Part shown: piece after piece, positions 16,352 through 24,946 of the stretch
Layout: each line of letters begins with the position of its first letter
Numbering within the stretch: the stretch's first letter is position 1
Source: Cryptosporangium phraense
GTDB lineage: Bacteria > Actinomycetota > Actinomycetes > Mycobacteriales > Cryptosporangiaceae
Direction: 5' to 3'
Length of the DNA stretch: 64,000 nucleotides
Assembly (NCBI RefSeq): GCF_006912135.1
Contig: NZ_VIRS01000006.1
Span: 248,001-312,000, forward strand
Notes under the pieces: generated by a model
Seen by the model: the letters and a program-made list of their open reading frames with translations, nothing else
Database searches by the model: none
Told to the model about the DNA's origin: nothing
Position numbers and translations under genes: made by a program

Positions 16352-16996
16352 CTAGGCGCTCTCGCGGGTGGAGCGGACACGTCGGTCTGCGCTGCGCGCG
16401 TCGGCGACCCGATGCGTTCGCGTCGCCGCCAGGCCGGCCAGTGCCACCTCGAAGAGGCGGTCGGTCGCGTCGGCGTTCAGCGGGGCGTTGCGGAACAGCA
16501 GCCGGAAGTAGATCGGGGCGTAGAGGATCTCCGCCACTTCGTCCGGCGTGACGTCCGAGCGAAGGTCGCCCTCATCGATGGCGCGCTGGATGAGCTGTGC
16601 GACGGCGGCCGCACGCCCCTCGCGGAAGCGGGTCTTGAACTCGTGCAGGGTGGCGGGATCGTACTGGCACTCGGCGATCAGCTGGGTCATCAAACGGCCT
16701 TCTGGCCCGTCGTAGACCTTGGCGAGTGACGCGAGGTGCACCCGGAGGGCATCGAGCGCTCGACCCTCGTCCGGCACTGCGGTCTGCGCGATGTGATTGT
16801 CCAGGAACGTCTCGATGACGAGAGCCGCTTTGTTAGGCCACCACCGGTAGATCGTCATCTTGCTGACGCCGGCTTCGCGCGCGATGCGCTCGATGGACAG
16901 TTTCTGCAGCGTGACGGGCCCTGGTGGCTGGTCGCCGAGCAGGCTCAGGGTGGCGTCGAGGATCGCCCGGCGGCTCGATTCGCTGCGTACGGCCAT
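16352..16996 (-). CDS. TetR-family regulator (copy 1)
   Basis: A 214-aa TetR repressor. The N-terminal helix-turn-helix (about residues 10-55) includes IAREAGVSKMTIYRWWPNKAALV, and a TetR C-terminal ligand domain follows. It is strikingly similar to the TetR at 32571 (MAVRSE.SRRA, LQKLSIE.IAR.AGV.KMTIYRWWP.KAALVI, EGRL.TQLIAECQYD). The shared recognition helix implies the same operator, presumably CGTATCGTAT. It is divergent from the 17363 operon. Its likely ligand is a pathway intermediate or CoA ester, by analogy only. Confidence 0.92.
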   Translation of the reverse strand: MAVRSESSRRAILDATLSLLGDQPPGPVTLQKLSIERIAREAGVSKMTIYRWWPNKAALVIETFLDNHIAQTAVPDEGRALDALRVHLASLAKVYDGPEGRLMTQLIAECQYDPATLHEFKTRFREGRAAAVAQLIQRAIDEGDLRSDVTPDEVAEILYAPIYFRLLFRNAPLNADATDRLFEVALAGLAATRTHRVADARSADRRVRSTRESA

Positions 16997-17362
16997 GAAG
17001 TGACCGTAACTGACGTCGAATGACGCCTCTGCCTAGCAGCTCAGGGCGGGGAGGCGTGGCGCTGCGAGAACGGCGAGCAGACCTCTTTACTGTACGGGCC
17101 GTATCGTATAGCTTGAGGCATCCGTAAGTCGGACGTGCCCGGCGTCACACCGGGCAGGCAACTACACCAGCGCAATCGGCCCGGTTCCCCCATCTCGGGC
17201 TTCCCGCAATCTTCATGGCCGGGCCTCCGCTGCCGCGCTGACGCAGCGGCGGCCGAGAGTTCGACGCCTTGGGCGATCGGCGCGCCCCGGCGGCTCCGCG
17301 TGAGTCGCCAACCGTTTCGGGACTACCAGGCGATGCTTCGGCGCGCGACGAGGAGTGTTGAG
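16997..17362. other. Divergent regulatory region
   Basis: 366 bases lie between the TetR start and the ATG at 17363. The region holds operator site B at 17100-17109. An upstream continuation of the rightward open frame (from 17135) has the composition of non-coding GC-rich DNA and no ribosome site, so I treat it as leader. Confidence 0.5.
17100..17109. promoter_or_regulatory. TetR-type operator, site B
   Basis: CGTATCGTAT, overlapped by the small inverted repeat TACGG-G-CCGTA (17092-17102). It lies about 104 bases upstream of the divergent TetR gene start and 254 bases upstream of the rightward operon start. It matches sites at 16201 (inverted) and 32389. Confidence 0.58.
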
Positions 17363-18235
17363 ATGCGTCAATCGGTCTTCCTGGTTCCCACCGCGGCCGA
17401 GGTGGCTCGCCGCCGCAGTCTGTTCGCACAGTACGGCGTCGAGGCGACAACGGTGCCGGTGGTCTCCTCCGCTGCTCAGCGGCAGGACCTGGACGCCAAC
17501 CGTGCGGACGTCGGAATTACGTCGACCGACAACCTCTTCGCGTGGAACGCCGCTGGATCCGACCTCGCCGTGATCGCTCAAATCGAGACGACGACCGACC
17601 TCGTGCTGATGCTCCGGCCCGGACTCTCGTCCGTCGCTGGCGCCACACGCGTCCGTCTGGCAGTCGATGCCCCGGCCAACGGGTTCGCGATCGTTGCGTA
17701 CTCGATGTTGGCGCGGCTCGGACTGCCGGCGGCCAGGTATGAGGTGGTCGAGGTCGGTGGCGTGCGCGAGCGCTTCTCGGCGCTCTCCGAAGGCAGTGTT
17801 GACGCGTCGCTGCTCTCGCCTCCCCTCGACGAGCTCGGCCTGGAGCACGGGATGACCGTGGCCCTGCGTATTCAAGACCTGACCAGGTCGTATCCAGGGT
17901 TCGGGGTGGTGGCCGACCGCTCCGTCGTCTCCTCCCGGCTGGACGAGGTCGCCGCCTATTTACGGGCGCTGGATGCGGCCAACCGATGGCTATCCGAGGG
18001 TCCTCGAGCTGAGGTCGAGACAGAACTGCGCGACATCGGCCTCGGGCCTGCCGCGGTCGCTGCCGTGTTCGCCTCGATTCCGGCCACGTTGGAACCCTCC
18101 TCGCAGGGCTTGATGCTCCTGGAGAGGATGCGCCGCGACGTCGGACTGGCCCTTCCCGACGCTCCTCGCGCCACTGAATTGGTCGATCTGCGGCCGCTGC
18201 GGGCCGCAGGCCTACTCGCCGACCGGGTGCCCTGA
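17363..18235 (+). CDS. Substrate-binding-protein-like protein without signal peptide
   Basis: A 290-aa protein with a periplasmic-binding-protein type II fold of the NMT1/SsuA-like kind: ANRADVGITSTDNLFAW near residue 45, and GSVDASLLSPPLDELG. Unlike exported relatives it starts directly with the first beta strand (MRQSVFLVPTAAE) and has no signal peptide or lipobox. AGGAG lies seven bases before the ATG at 17363, so the start is well supported. No ABC permease or ATPase lies nearby. It heads the operon with an FAH-family enzyme, extradiol dioxygenase and monooxygenase. It might be a cytosolic ligand carrier or an enzyme built on this fold (some pathway decarboxylases and isomerases use it). 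Confidence 0.72.
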   Translation: MRQSVFLVPTAAEVARRRSLFAQYGVEATTVPVVSSAAQRQDLDANRADVGITSTDNLFAWNAAGSDLAVIAQIETTTDLVLMLRPGLSSVAGATRVRLAVDAPANGFAIVAYSMLARLGLPAARYEVVEVGGVRERFSALSEGSVDASLLSPPLDELGLEHGMTVALRIQDLTRSYPGFGVVADRSVVSSRLDEVAAYLRALDAANRWLSEGPRAEVETELRDIGLGPAAVAAVFASIPATLEPSSQGLMLLERMRRDVGLALPDAPRATELVDLRPLRAAGLLADRVP

Positions 18236-18322
18236 CCGCAGCGCGGTCGGCACACACGACGAGGTGACCGCTGCTGGATCAGCGGCACCTAACGACTCCG
18301 TGAGTTACGGGAGGATCAAGAA

Positions 18323-19354
18323 TTGACCGAAATCAACGCCACCACCGGCCTCCGGGAAGGCACCTTCGCGATCGGGCGGGTCACGGACGGGCAGCGCAGC
18401 TTCAATGCGCTGATTCGGCCCGCCGGTGAGCTCGTCGACCTCAGCGACCGCTTCCCCGACACGCCGAGCATCTACCAGGACTGGGACCGATCGTTCGAGG
18501 CGCTGGACGACCTGAGCCGGACAGCGAAGCAGGTCGCCGACTCGCTCGACGGCTACCGCTTCCTCCCACCGACCGACCGGCCGCAGATCTTTTGCGCCGG
18601 ATCGAACTACCGGCAGCACGCTGCGGAGATGTACACATTCAACGAAGGCGCTTACCAGAAGGAGCGGCTGCCTGGGGAGTCCGACGACGACTTCTACCAG
18701 CGCAACCTCGCCTTCGTCACCGACAAGCGCGCCCAGGGCATGCCGTTCATCTGGCTCGCCACGTTCGGCTCGCTGGTCGGCTCCGACGACGACATCGTGC
18801 TGCCCTCCGTCGGCAAGGCACACGACTGGGAAGCGGAGCTGACCGCTGTGCTGGCCGGTGGCTCGCCGCGATATCTGACGCCAGACGAGGCGTCCACATT
18901 CATTGCCGGTTACGCGATCGGCAATGACATGCACACCGGTGATCTGTTCAGCCGCAGCGACATCAAGTGGAACGCCGACTGGATCGCTAAGCAGCCGCCC
19001 ACGTTCAAGCAGATCGGCCCGTACGTGGTACCCCGGCAGTTCGTCGGTGACCTCAACGACCTGCAGATCACCCTGCACGTGAACGGTGAGATCAAACAGG
19101 ACTGGCCAGCTGGAGACATGATCTTTAGCCCTGCCGAGTACCTGGCATACGCATCCGAGCGGTTACCGGTGCTGGCCGGCGACGTGCTGATGATGGGCTC
19201 GCCGCCCGGCAACGGAGGCGTCCACGGTCAGTTCCTGGTGCCCGGCGACGAGGTCGATATCGCGATCACCGGACTCGGAAGCCAGCATCACCGCGTGATC
19301 GCCGAGGAGACCGACGGTCGTAAGCCGTACTACGGCCTGCCGGTTTTCGAATGA
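18323..19354 (+). CDS. FAH-family hydrolase/hydratase
   Basis: A 343-aa fumarylacetoacetate-hydrolase-family protein. The start is TTG at 18323 with GGAGGA upstream. Landmarks are FCAGSNYRQHAAEM (the active-site entry) and DWEAELTAVLAGG (E-x-E metal ligands), then IGNDMHTGDLF and a closing MMGSPPGNG. Relatives hydrolyse or hydrate products of extradiol cleavage. The downstream gene encodes such a dioxygenase, so this enzyme probably acts on its ring-opened product. It is distinct from the FAH-family genes at 10862 and 28511. Confidence 0.84.
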   Translation: MTEINATTGLREGTFAIGRVTDGQRSFNALIRPAGELVDLSDRFPDTPSIYQDWDRSFEALDDLSRTAKQVADSLDGYRFLPPTDRPQIFCAGSNYRQHAAEMYTFNEGAYQKERLPGESDDDFYQRNLAFVTDKRAQGMPFIWLATFGSLVGSDDDIVLPSVGKAHDWEAELTAVLAGGSPRYLTPDEASTFIAGYAIGNDMHTGDLFSRSDIKWNADWIAKQPPTFKQIGPYVVPRQFVGDLNDLQITLHVNGEIKQDWPAGDMIFSPAEYLAYASERLPVLAGDVLMMGSPPGNGGVHGQFLVPGDEVDIAITGLGSQHHRVIAEETDGRKPYYGLPVFE

Positions 19355-19408
19355 GTAGTGCATCTGCTCTCGGCGTTGCCCCGAAATCTTCCGCAGGAGG
19401 CAAGCGTA

Positions 19409-20305
19409 ATGACTGAAGAAACCGCCGCGCAGTTACTCACCGGCCTGGACCACTCGGTTATCCGGGTTCCCGACCTCGAGGTAGGCCTGGAATGGTACCG
19501 GCGCGTTCTCGGCTTGGTCGAGGTGGAACGGCGAGCCGACCGCGTCTATCTGGCCAGCCCGGTCACTGGCCGGACAGTCCTCGGTCTTGCCGCGGGTGGC
19601 ACCGGCCTGGAGTACGTCAGCTACCGGGCGGTGAACCGGACCGCTTTCGAGTACATCACCGCCCGGCTGGACGAGGTCGGCGTTAAGTACTCGCCGTCCA
19701 TCGGTGACACCCGCACGGGAGCGACCGACGCGCTGCGGGTCACCATTCCGACCGGTCACTCGTTGGAAATCATCCTCGCCGAGGACCAGGGCGCGGATCA
19801 GCCGATCGCCGGCGAATACCGCGCTGGGGCGCTCGACGTGCGCCCCAGCCACGTGCAGCTCCGAACCACGGACGTGCGGGGACTCTCCGAGTTCCTGGAG
19901 ATCCTGGGTTTCAAGGTCAGTACCTACGTGCCACTGCCGGACTCCGACGGCTTCTTCATCCAGTTCCTCCGTGTCAACGACCGGCACCACCAGCTCGCGA
20001 TTCTCACCGGCGAACCGGGCATCCACCACGTCGCGCTCGAGCTCAACGAAGTCGAGTTCTGGCGGTTCCTCGATCACCTCGCCATCGAGAAGGCACCCGC
20101 GGAGTACGGACCGGGCAAGCACCACGAGGGCAAAATGCTCTTCCTCTACGTCCGGGATCCATTCAAGAACCGGTTGGAAATCACCGGCCCGATGGAGTCC
20201 GTCGGCTTGGACGACCCGCCGCAGCTGGCCACGCAAGAACCCTGGTTCCACATGAACATGTGGGGTCCGCAGGCTCCGGAGAGCTGGCAGACCGAGTGGA
20301 TGTGA
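19409..20305 (+). CDS. VOC-family extradiol (catechol 2,3-) dioxygenase
   Basis: A 298-aa two-domain vicinal-oxygen-chelate protein. N-terminal module: LDHSVIRVPDLEVGLEWYRRVLGL. C-terminal catalytic module: the metal ligands are His in PSHVQLRT (about residue 149), His in IHHVALEL (about 210) and Glu in NRLEITG (about 256). These enzymes cleave catecholic rings next to the hydroxyls using Fe(II) and O2. The ATG at 19409 has a perfect AGGAGG nine bases upstream. It lies between a ring-product hydrolase and a flavin monooxygenase that could form its catechol substrate. Confidence 0.88.
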   Translation: MTEETAAQLLTGLDHSVIRVPDLEVGLEWYRRVLGLVEVERRADRVYLASPVTGRTVLGLAAGGTGLEYVSYRAVNRTAFEYITARLDEVGVKYSPSIGDTRTGATDALRVTIPTGHSLEIILAEDQGADQPIAGEYRAGALDVRPSHVQLRTTDVRGLSEFLEILGFKVSTYVPLPDSDGFFIQFLRVNDRHHQLAILTGEPGIHHVALELNEVEFWRFLDHLAIEKAPAEYGPGKHHEGKMLFLYVRDPFKNRLEITGPMESVGLDDPPQLATQEPWFHMNMWGPQAPESWQTEWM

Positions 20306-20432
20306 TCGGTCAGACCGATCCCGCAATACCTCACTGACTTGATTGAAGCTTTTGCCAGCGAACTACCTCGTTCAAAGAACGCGGCGGTGGCGCTGCTTAC
20401 ATTGGCGTAGGCACGGAAAGAGCGGTCAGAAC

Positions 20433-21557
20433 ATGCGCAAAGTCTTGATTATCGGTGCCGGCATCGCTGGCCTGGGAGCGGCGGTCTCGATCGCCCGCGC
20501 CGGCGACAACGTCCGCGTCGTCGAACGCTCCACCTCCTTGGCGGTCGGCGCGGCGATCTCCATGCTCTATCGGGGGCCCGACGCGCTCGCAGAACTCGGC
20601 GTCCTGGACGCCTGCATCGCCGAGGGAACGGTCGGCTATCTGGATTCGGTCTTCAGCCGAATGTATGACTCGTCCGGCGACGCCCGGCGCCTGCCGCAGC
20701 TGCCGGTCCGAAGCGACGGAATGCCCTCCTACATCATCATCTATCGACCCGTCATCGCGCGGATCCTCTCCGGCCAAGCGGAGGCCCACGGCGCCGTGAT
20801 CGACCGAGGGCTGGCGGTGAGCAGCCTCAATGATGAAGGCGAGACGGTCGCGGTCACCTTCAGCGACGGCACCTCCGACCACTACGACCTCGTGGTCGGT
20901 GCCGACGGCACCGCCTCGGAAACGCGCCAGCACCTTTTCGGCGATACCGCCCAGATCGACTACTCCGGCAACATGAGCCTCCGCTGGGTGAAGCCGGACG
21001 CGCCAACCGGGCCGGTCGGGTTCTACGTCAGCGAGGAGAGTGTCCCGGTCGTCATCCACCCGTTACACGGTGGGTTGGTCTACATCGCCACGGGCGTCGA
21101 CATGGAGAACCGCCACGTCGGCACGGACGAAGCACGGCAGCTTTTCCGCGAGATCCTGGGCCAGTTCGACGCGCCCTACGTGCGCGAGCTGTTGTCCGTC
21201 GTCTCCGATGACGATCCGGTGATCGCCCGCCCCTACCTGATGCACCACCACCCCCGACCCTGGCACAAGGGCCGGATCGTCCTGATCGGCGACGCCGTGC
21301 ACACGTTGGCGGCGAACCTCGGCGCCGGCGGTGTCCTCGGGCTGGAGGACGGCTTGGTCCTCGGCCAGGAGCTGGCGCGGACCGAGTCGCTGGACGCGGC
21401 CCTCGCGGCGTTCGAGGAACGACGGTTCGAGCGCACCAGCAACGCGGTGGCCGCCAGCAGGGAAATGCTCGACGCGCAGGTCAACCGTCAGGCGTCTCCG
21501 GCGGAGCTGCACGTGATCCGCGAGCGCGCGGTGGCGGATCTGTCGAAGCCGTTCTAA
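20433..21557 (+). CDS. FAD-dependent aromatic monooxygenase
   Basis: A 374-aa group A flavoprotein monooxygenase. It shows the FAD-binding GAGIAGLGAAVSIARAG at residues 8-24, the DG motif in LVVGADGTAS near 158, and the GD motif RIVLIGDAVHTLAANLGAGG near 283. It would add a hydroxyl to a phenolic ring using NAD(P)H and O2. The ATG at 20433 fits the conserved N-terminus; the ribosome site is weak. It is the last gene of the operon, ended by the terminator at 21567. Confidence 0.88.
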   Translation: MRKVLIIGAGIAGLGAAVSIARAGDNVRVVERSTSLAVGAAISMLYRGPDALAELGVLDACIAEGTVGYLDSVFSRMYDSSGDARRLPQLPVRSDGMPSYIIIYRPVIARILSGQAEAHGAVIDRGLAVSSLNDEGETVAVTFSDGTSDHYDLVVGADGTASETRQHLFGDTAQIDYSGNMSLRWVKPDAPTGPVGFYVSEESVPVVIHPLHGGLVYIATGVDMENRHVGTDEARQLFREILGQFDAPYVRELLSVVSDDDPVIARPYLMHHHPRPWHKGRIVLIGDAVHTLAANLGAGGVLGLEDGLVLGQELARTESLDAALAAFEERRFERTSNAVAASREMLDAQVNRQASPAELHVIRERAVADLSKPF

Positions 21558-21566
21558 GCAGCTATG

Positions 21567-21611
21567 ACGACAGGGCGCGCCCATCACTCGGTGATGGGCG
21601 CGCCCTGTCGT
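21567..21611. terminator. Bidirectional 21-bp stem terminator
   Basis: 21567-21587 pairs perfectly with 21591-21611 around a three-base loop. It sits between two convergent operons (ends at 21557 and 21626) and probably serves both. Confidence 0.88.
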
Positions 21612-21625
21612 GCAAGGAAAGCCGG

Positions 21626-22252
21626 TCAGTGACCGCGATCAATCCAGGCACCCAGTCGCGGAGCCTCTGCCCCGATAGAGGTGTCCGAGCCGTGCCCGGT
21701 GTGCACCACGGTCTCCGGTGGCAGGGGCAAGAGCGTGTCGGCGATCGAGTGGATGATCGAGTCGAATGACGAGAACGATCGGCCGGTCGCGCCGGGGCCG
21801 CCCTGGAACAGGGTGTCGCCGGTGAAGACTCGGCCCAGCTCAGGAGCGTGGAGGCAGATCGACCCCCGTGAGTGGCCGGGGGTGAAGAGCACTTCCACGT
21901 CGATGCTTCCAGCACGGAGCCATTGCCCGGAGTACAGCTCGCTGTCGGGCTTGTGGTTCGGGTGGGTTAGCGCCCAGAGATCGAGGTCGTGTGGGTGCAA
22001 CAGGATCGGCGCATCCACGAGCTCGGCGAGCCGAGGCGCTTGGTTGATGTGGTCGTCGTGGGCATGGGTGCACGCGATGCCGGCGACCCGTCGTCCGGCG
22101 ATGCGTTCGACGATCGCATCCGCGTCGTGCGCGGGATCGATGACGATGACCTCGGAGTCGTCGCCGATGATCCACACGTTGTTCTCGACGTCCCAGGTGC
22201 CGCCGTCGAGCGAGAACGTTCCCCTGGTGACGAGGCGGTCGATGCCGGTCAT
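21626..22252 (-). CDS. MBL-fold hydrolase, candidate S-formylmycothiol hydrolase
   Basis: A 208-aa metallo-beta-lactamase-fold protein of the glyoxalase II-like group. The metal motif is HAHDDH (about residues 58-63), with FTPGHSRGSICLH near 122 and a later GDTLFQGGPG. It overlaps the stop of the mycothiol-dependent formaldehyde dehydrogenase by one base. The same pairing occurs in mycobacteria (Rv2260 next to Rv2259). The probable job is hydrolysing S-formylmycothiol to formate and free mycothiol; this rests on linkage, not on a diagnostic motif. Confidence 0.86.
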   Translation of the reverse strand: MTGIDRLVTRGTFSLDGGTWDVENNVWIIGDDSEVIVIDPAHDADAIVERIAGRRVAGIACTHAHDDHINQAPRLAELVDAPILLHPHDLDLWALTHPNHKPDSELYSGQWLRAGSIDVEVLFTPGHSRGSICLHAPELGRVFTGDTLFQGGPGATGRSFSSFDSIIHSIADTLLPLPPETVVHTGHGSDTSIGAEAPRLGAWIDRGH

Positions 22253-23340
22253 CAGAAGACCACCACCGAGCGCAGCACGTCACCCTGGTGCATCTTGGCG
22301 AATGCCGTTTCGACGGCGTCGAGGCGGATCTCCTCGGTGACGAATTTGTCGAGCGGGAGGCGGCCCTGCAGGTGCAGGTCGACCAGCGTGGGGAAGTCGC
22401 GCGAGGGCAGGCAGTCGCCGTACCAGGAGGACTTGAGCGCGCCACCGCGGCCGAAGTACTCCAGCAAAGGGAGGGCGGGGGCGGTCATCTCCGGGGTGGG
22501 GACGCCGACGAGCACGACGGTGCCGGCCAGGTCGCGGGCGAAGAAGGCTTGTTCCCAGGTTTCGGGACGCCCGACGGCGTCGATGACGACGTCGGCGCCG
22601 AAGCCGCCGGTGAGGTCTTTGATCGTCTCGACGACGTCGGAGGTCTTGGCGTTCACGGTGTGAGTGGCACCGAAATCGCGGGCCCAAGCCAGTTTCCGGT
22701 CGTCGGTGTCGACGGCGATGATCGTTCCCGCGCCGGCCAATTGGGCGCCGGCGATGGCGGCGTCGCCGACACCGCCGCAGCCGATGACCGCGACCGAGTC
22801 GCCGCGGGTCACTCCACCGGTATTGATTGCCGCGCCGATGCCGGCCATGACGCCGCAGCCGAGCAGGCCGGCGACCTGCGGCGATACCGCAGGGTTGACT
22901 TTCGTGCACTGACCGGCGGCCACGAGCGTCTTCTCGGCGAACGCCCCGATGCCCAGCGCCGGGGCGAGTTCCTGGCCGGAGAGCAGCGTCATCTTCTTGG
23001 TGGCGTTGTGGGTGTTGAAGCAGTACCAGGGCCTGCCCTTGCGGCAGGCCCGGCAGTCGCCACAGACTGCGCGCCAGTTCAGTACGACGAAGTCGCCCGG
23101 CGTGATGCCGGTGACGCCTTCGCCGATCGCTTCCACGACTCCGGCCGCTTCGTGGCCGAGCAGGAACGGGAAGTCGTCGTTGATGCCGCCTTCGCGGTAG
23201 TGCAGGTCGGTGTGGCAGACACCGCAGGCGTGGACCTTCACGACGGCTTCACCGGGTCCGGGGTCGGGGACCAGGATCGTTTCGACCGTGACCGGCTGCC
23301 CCTTGCCCAGTGCGACGACCGCGTTGACCTTCTGCGCCAT
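22252..23340 (-). CDS. mscR: S-(hydroxymethyl)mycothiol dehydrogenase
   Basis: A 362-aa zinc-containing MDR of the mycothiol-dependent formaldehyde dehydrogenase/nitrosomycothiol reductase type (mscR in Mycobacterium tuberculosis). Catalytic zinc region: [14 protein letters not shown] and GHEAAGVVE. Structural zinc: [18 protein letters not shown] site: [11 protein letters not shown]. It oxidises the spontaneous adduct of formaldehyde and mycothiol to S-formylmycothiol. GGAG precedes the ATG. Its place at the end of a P450-containing operon suggests that formaldehyde is released upstream, as in O- or N-demethylation. Confidence 0.93.
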   Translation of the reverse strand: MAQKVNAVVALGKGQPVTVETILVPDPGPGEAVVKVHACGVCHTDLHYREGGINDDFPFLLGHEAAGVVEAIGEGVTGITPGDFVVLNWRAVCGDCRACRKGRPWYCFNTHNATKKMTLLSGQELAPALGIGAFAEKTLVAAGQCTKVNPAVSPQVAGLLGCGVMAGIGAAINTGGVTRGDSVAVIGCGGVGDAAIAGAQLAGAGTIIAVDTDDRKLAWARDFGATHTVNAKTSDVVETIKDLTGGFGADVVIDAVGRPETWEQAFFARDLAGTVVLVGVPTPEMTAPALPLLEYFGRGGALKSSWYGDCLPSRDFPTLVDLHLQGRLPLDKFVTEEIRLDAVETAFAKMHQGDVLRSVVVF

Positions 23341-23391
23341 GCGTCAAAGCTCCAGTTCTCGTGATATGGAAGGTGAAATCGGGGGCCTCGG

Positions 23392-24618
23392 TCAGCGGGT
23401 GGCGAGGTCGAGGGCGGCGGCCTTCAGCGTGAAGCCGGCGGCGGTGACGTCGTCCTGGGACAACCACGTTGCGCTAGCGAGGAGCTTGCGCGCGGCCTGG
23501 TAGTCGGCTGGCCGGTTGATCGACTCCACGGCGATGAGCCGGCCAGCGCGGAAGGCGACCACCGAGAATTTTCCGGATGCCGGCTCACCGAGCACGGCTG
23601 TGGAATCGTGCCCGGTCGCCAGCCCTGCTATCTGAAGGCGGAGACCCTTCTGGTCGCTCCAGAACCATGGCAGATCCTGGTAGATGCCCGGGGTGCCGGT
23701 GATTTCCCGGGCTACGTGGTCCGCGTGGCCGGTGGCGTTCTGCACGGACTCCAGGCGCTGGAGCCGCCCAGTGCCGGCGTCGGGGAAACGTGCGCAGTCG
23801 CCGATGGCGAAGACCTGCGGATGGCTGGTGCGAAGGCTCGCGTCGACGACGATCCCGTTGTCGGTCGCGAGTCCGGCCTTCTCGGCCAGTGTGGTGTCCG
23901 GGACGACTCCGGCGCCGACCACGACGAGATCCGCGGCATACACGCGGCCGTCGGATGCGCGCACGCCGGTCACCCGTCCACCTGCACCGAGAATTTCGGT
24001 GGCGGTCACGCCGAAACGCAGCTGCGCGCCTCGTGCGGTGTGCTGTTCGGCGAAGTAGTCCGAGGTGGGGACGGTGACCGCCCGGCCCATCAGCCGTGAG
24101 GCGCCTTCCAGGACGGTGACCGCGATGGTGGCGCCGAGCGCCGAGGCGATCTCCAGCCCGATGAATCCACCGCCGATGACCACGACCTCGCGCGCGGACC
24201 GGATCTGCTCCGCGAGGTGCTGGGCGTGGTGGAGCGAGCGCAACGGGAAGACCCCGGCGAGGGTCTCTCCGGGGATGCCAAGCTGCCGCGGCCGCGCACC
24301 GGTGGCCAGCACCAGGTGATCCCAGTGCAGATGCGTACCGTCGTCGAGTTCGGCCCGCGTGGTGGTCAGGTCAACACCACTGACCTGGACCCCGGTGAGC
24401 AGGTCGATGGATTGGGCTTCGTAGAAGGTTTGCGGCCGGAGGTTGAGCGAGTCCTGGGTCGTGGTGCCGAGCAGGTAGGACTTCGACAGCGGCGGCCGCT
24501 GGTAGGGCAGGACCGGTTCGTCGCCGATGAGCAGGATGCGTTCGGCGTATCCGGTCTGCCGCAGTGATGCGGCGACCTGGACTCCGGCCTGGCCCGCGCC
24601 GGCGATGACGGTGGTCAC
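23392..24618 (-). CDS. Ferredoxin reductase (FAD/NAD)
   Basis: A 408-aa class I ferredoxin reductase of the P450 electron chain type. It shows GAGQAGVQVAASLRQ for FAD, PYQRPPLSK, the NAD motif VIGGGFIGLEIASAL and VFAIGDCARF. It passes electrons from NAD(P)H to a 2Fe-2S ferredoxin. The start is GTG at 24618, overlapping the ferredoxin stop (GTGA), so the pair is translated together. It is the only reductase visible for two P450s and two ferredoxins in this operon. Confidence 0.92.
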   Translation of the reverse strand: MTTVIAGAGQAGVQVAASLRQTGYAERILLIGDEPVLPYQRPPLSKSYLLGTTTQDSLNLRPQTFYEAQSIDLLTGVQVSGVDLTTTRAELDDGTHLHWDHLVLATGARPRQLGIPGETLAGVFPLRSLHHAQHLAEQIRSAREVVVIGGGFIGLEIASALGATIAVTVLEGASRLMGRAVTVPTSDYFAEQHTARGAQLRFGVTATEILGAGGRVTGVRASDGRVYAADLVVVGAGVVPDTTLAEKAGLATDNGIVVDASLRTSHPQVFAIGDCARFPDAGTGRLQRLESVQNATGHADHVAREITGTPGIYQDLPWFWSDQKGLRLQIAGLATGHDSTAVLGEPASGKFSVVAFRAGRLIAVESINRPADYQAARKLLASATWLSQDDVTAAGFTLKAAALDLATR

Positions 24619-24938
24619 ATCTGCTCCTCGGGGAGCCGGACGACCAGGCCGTCGAGTTCTTCGGTGACGGGCAGTTGGCAGCTGAGGCGGCTGCCTTCTT
24701 TGCGGGGACTGGCGGTGCAGTCCAGCATCTCGTCTTCGTCGTCGCTGACCGGCGGTAGTCCGGGGCGTGTCGGGTCGACGACGACGACGTGGCAGGTGGC
24801 GCACATTGCGTTGCCACCGCATTCGGCGAGGATGCCCTCGACGGAGGCGGCCAGCGCGGCCATCATTACCGTGGTGCCGGCGTCGACGTCCAGTGCGCTT
24901 TCGGTGCCGTCGGGTTGGACGAAGGTGATCTTGGGCAT
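24615..24938 (-). CDS. 2Fe-2S ferredoxin (P450 partner, copy 1)
   Basis: A 107-aa adrenodoxin/putidaredoxin-type ferredoxin. Cluster ligands are C40, C46 and C49 in ECGGNAMCATC, and C87 in LSCQL. The acidic patch SDDEDEMLD, used for docking, is present. It lies eight bases after the P450 gene and overlaps the reductase gene, giving a complete class I P450 system. It is clearly related to the ferredoxin at 31724. Confidence 0.93.
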   Translation of the reverse strand: MPKITFVQPDGTESALDVDAGTTVMMAALAASVEGILAECGGNAMCATCHVVVVDPTRPGLPPVSDDEDEMLDCTASPRKEGSRLSCQLPVTEELDGLVVRLPEEQM

Positions 24939-24946
24939 AGCCGTCC

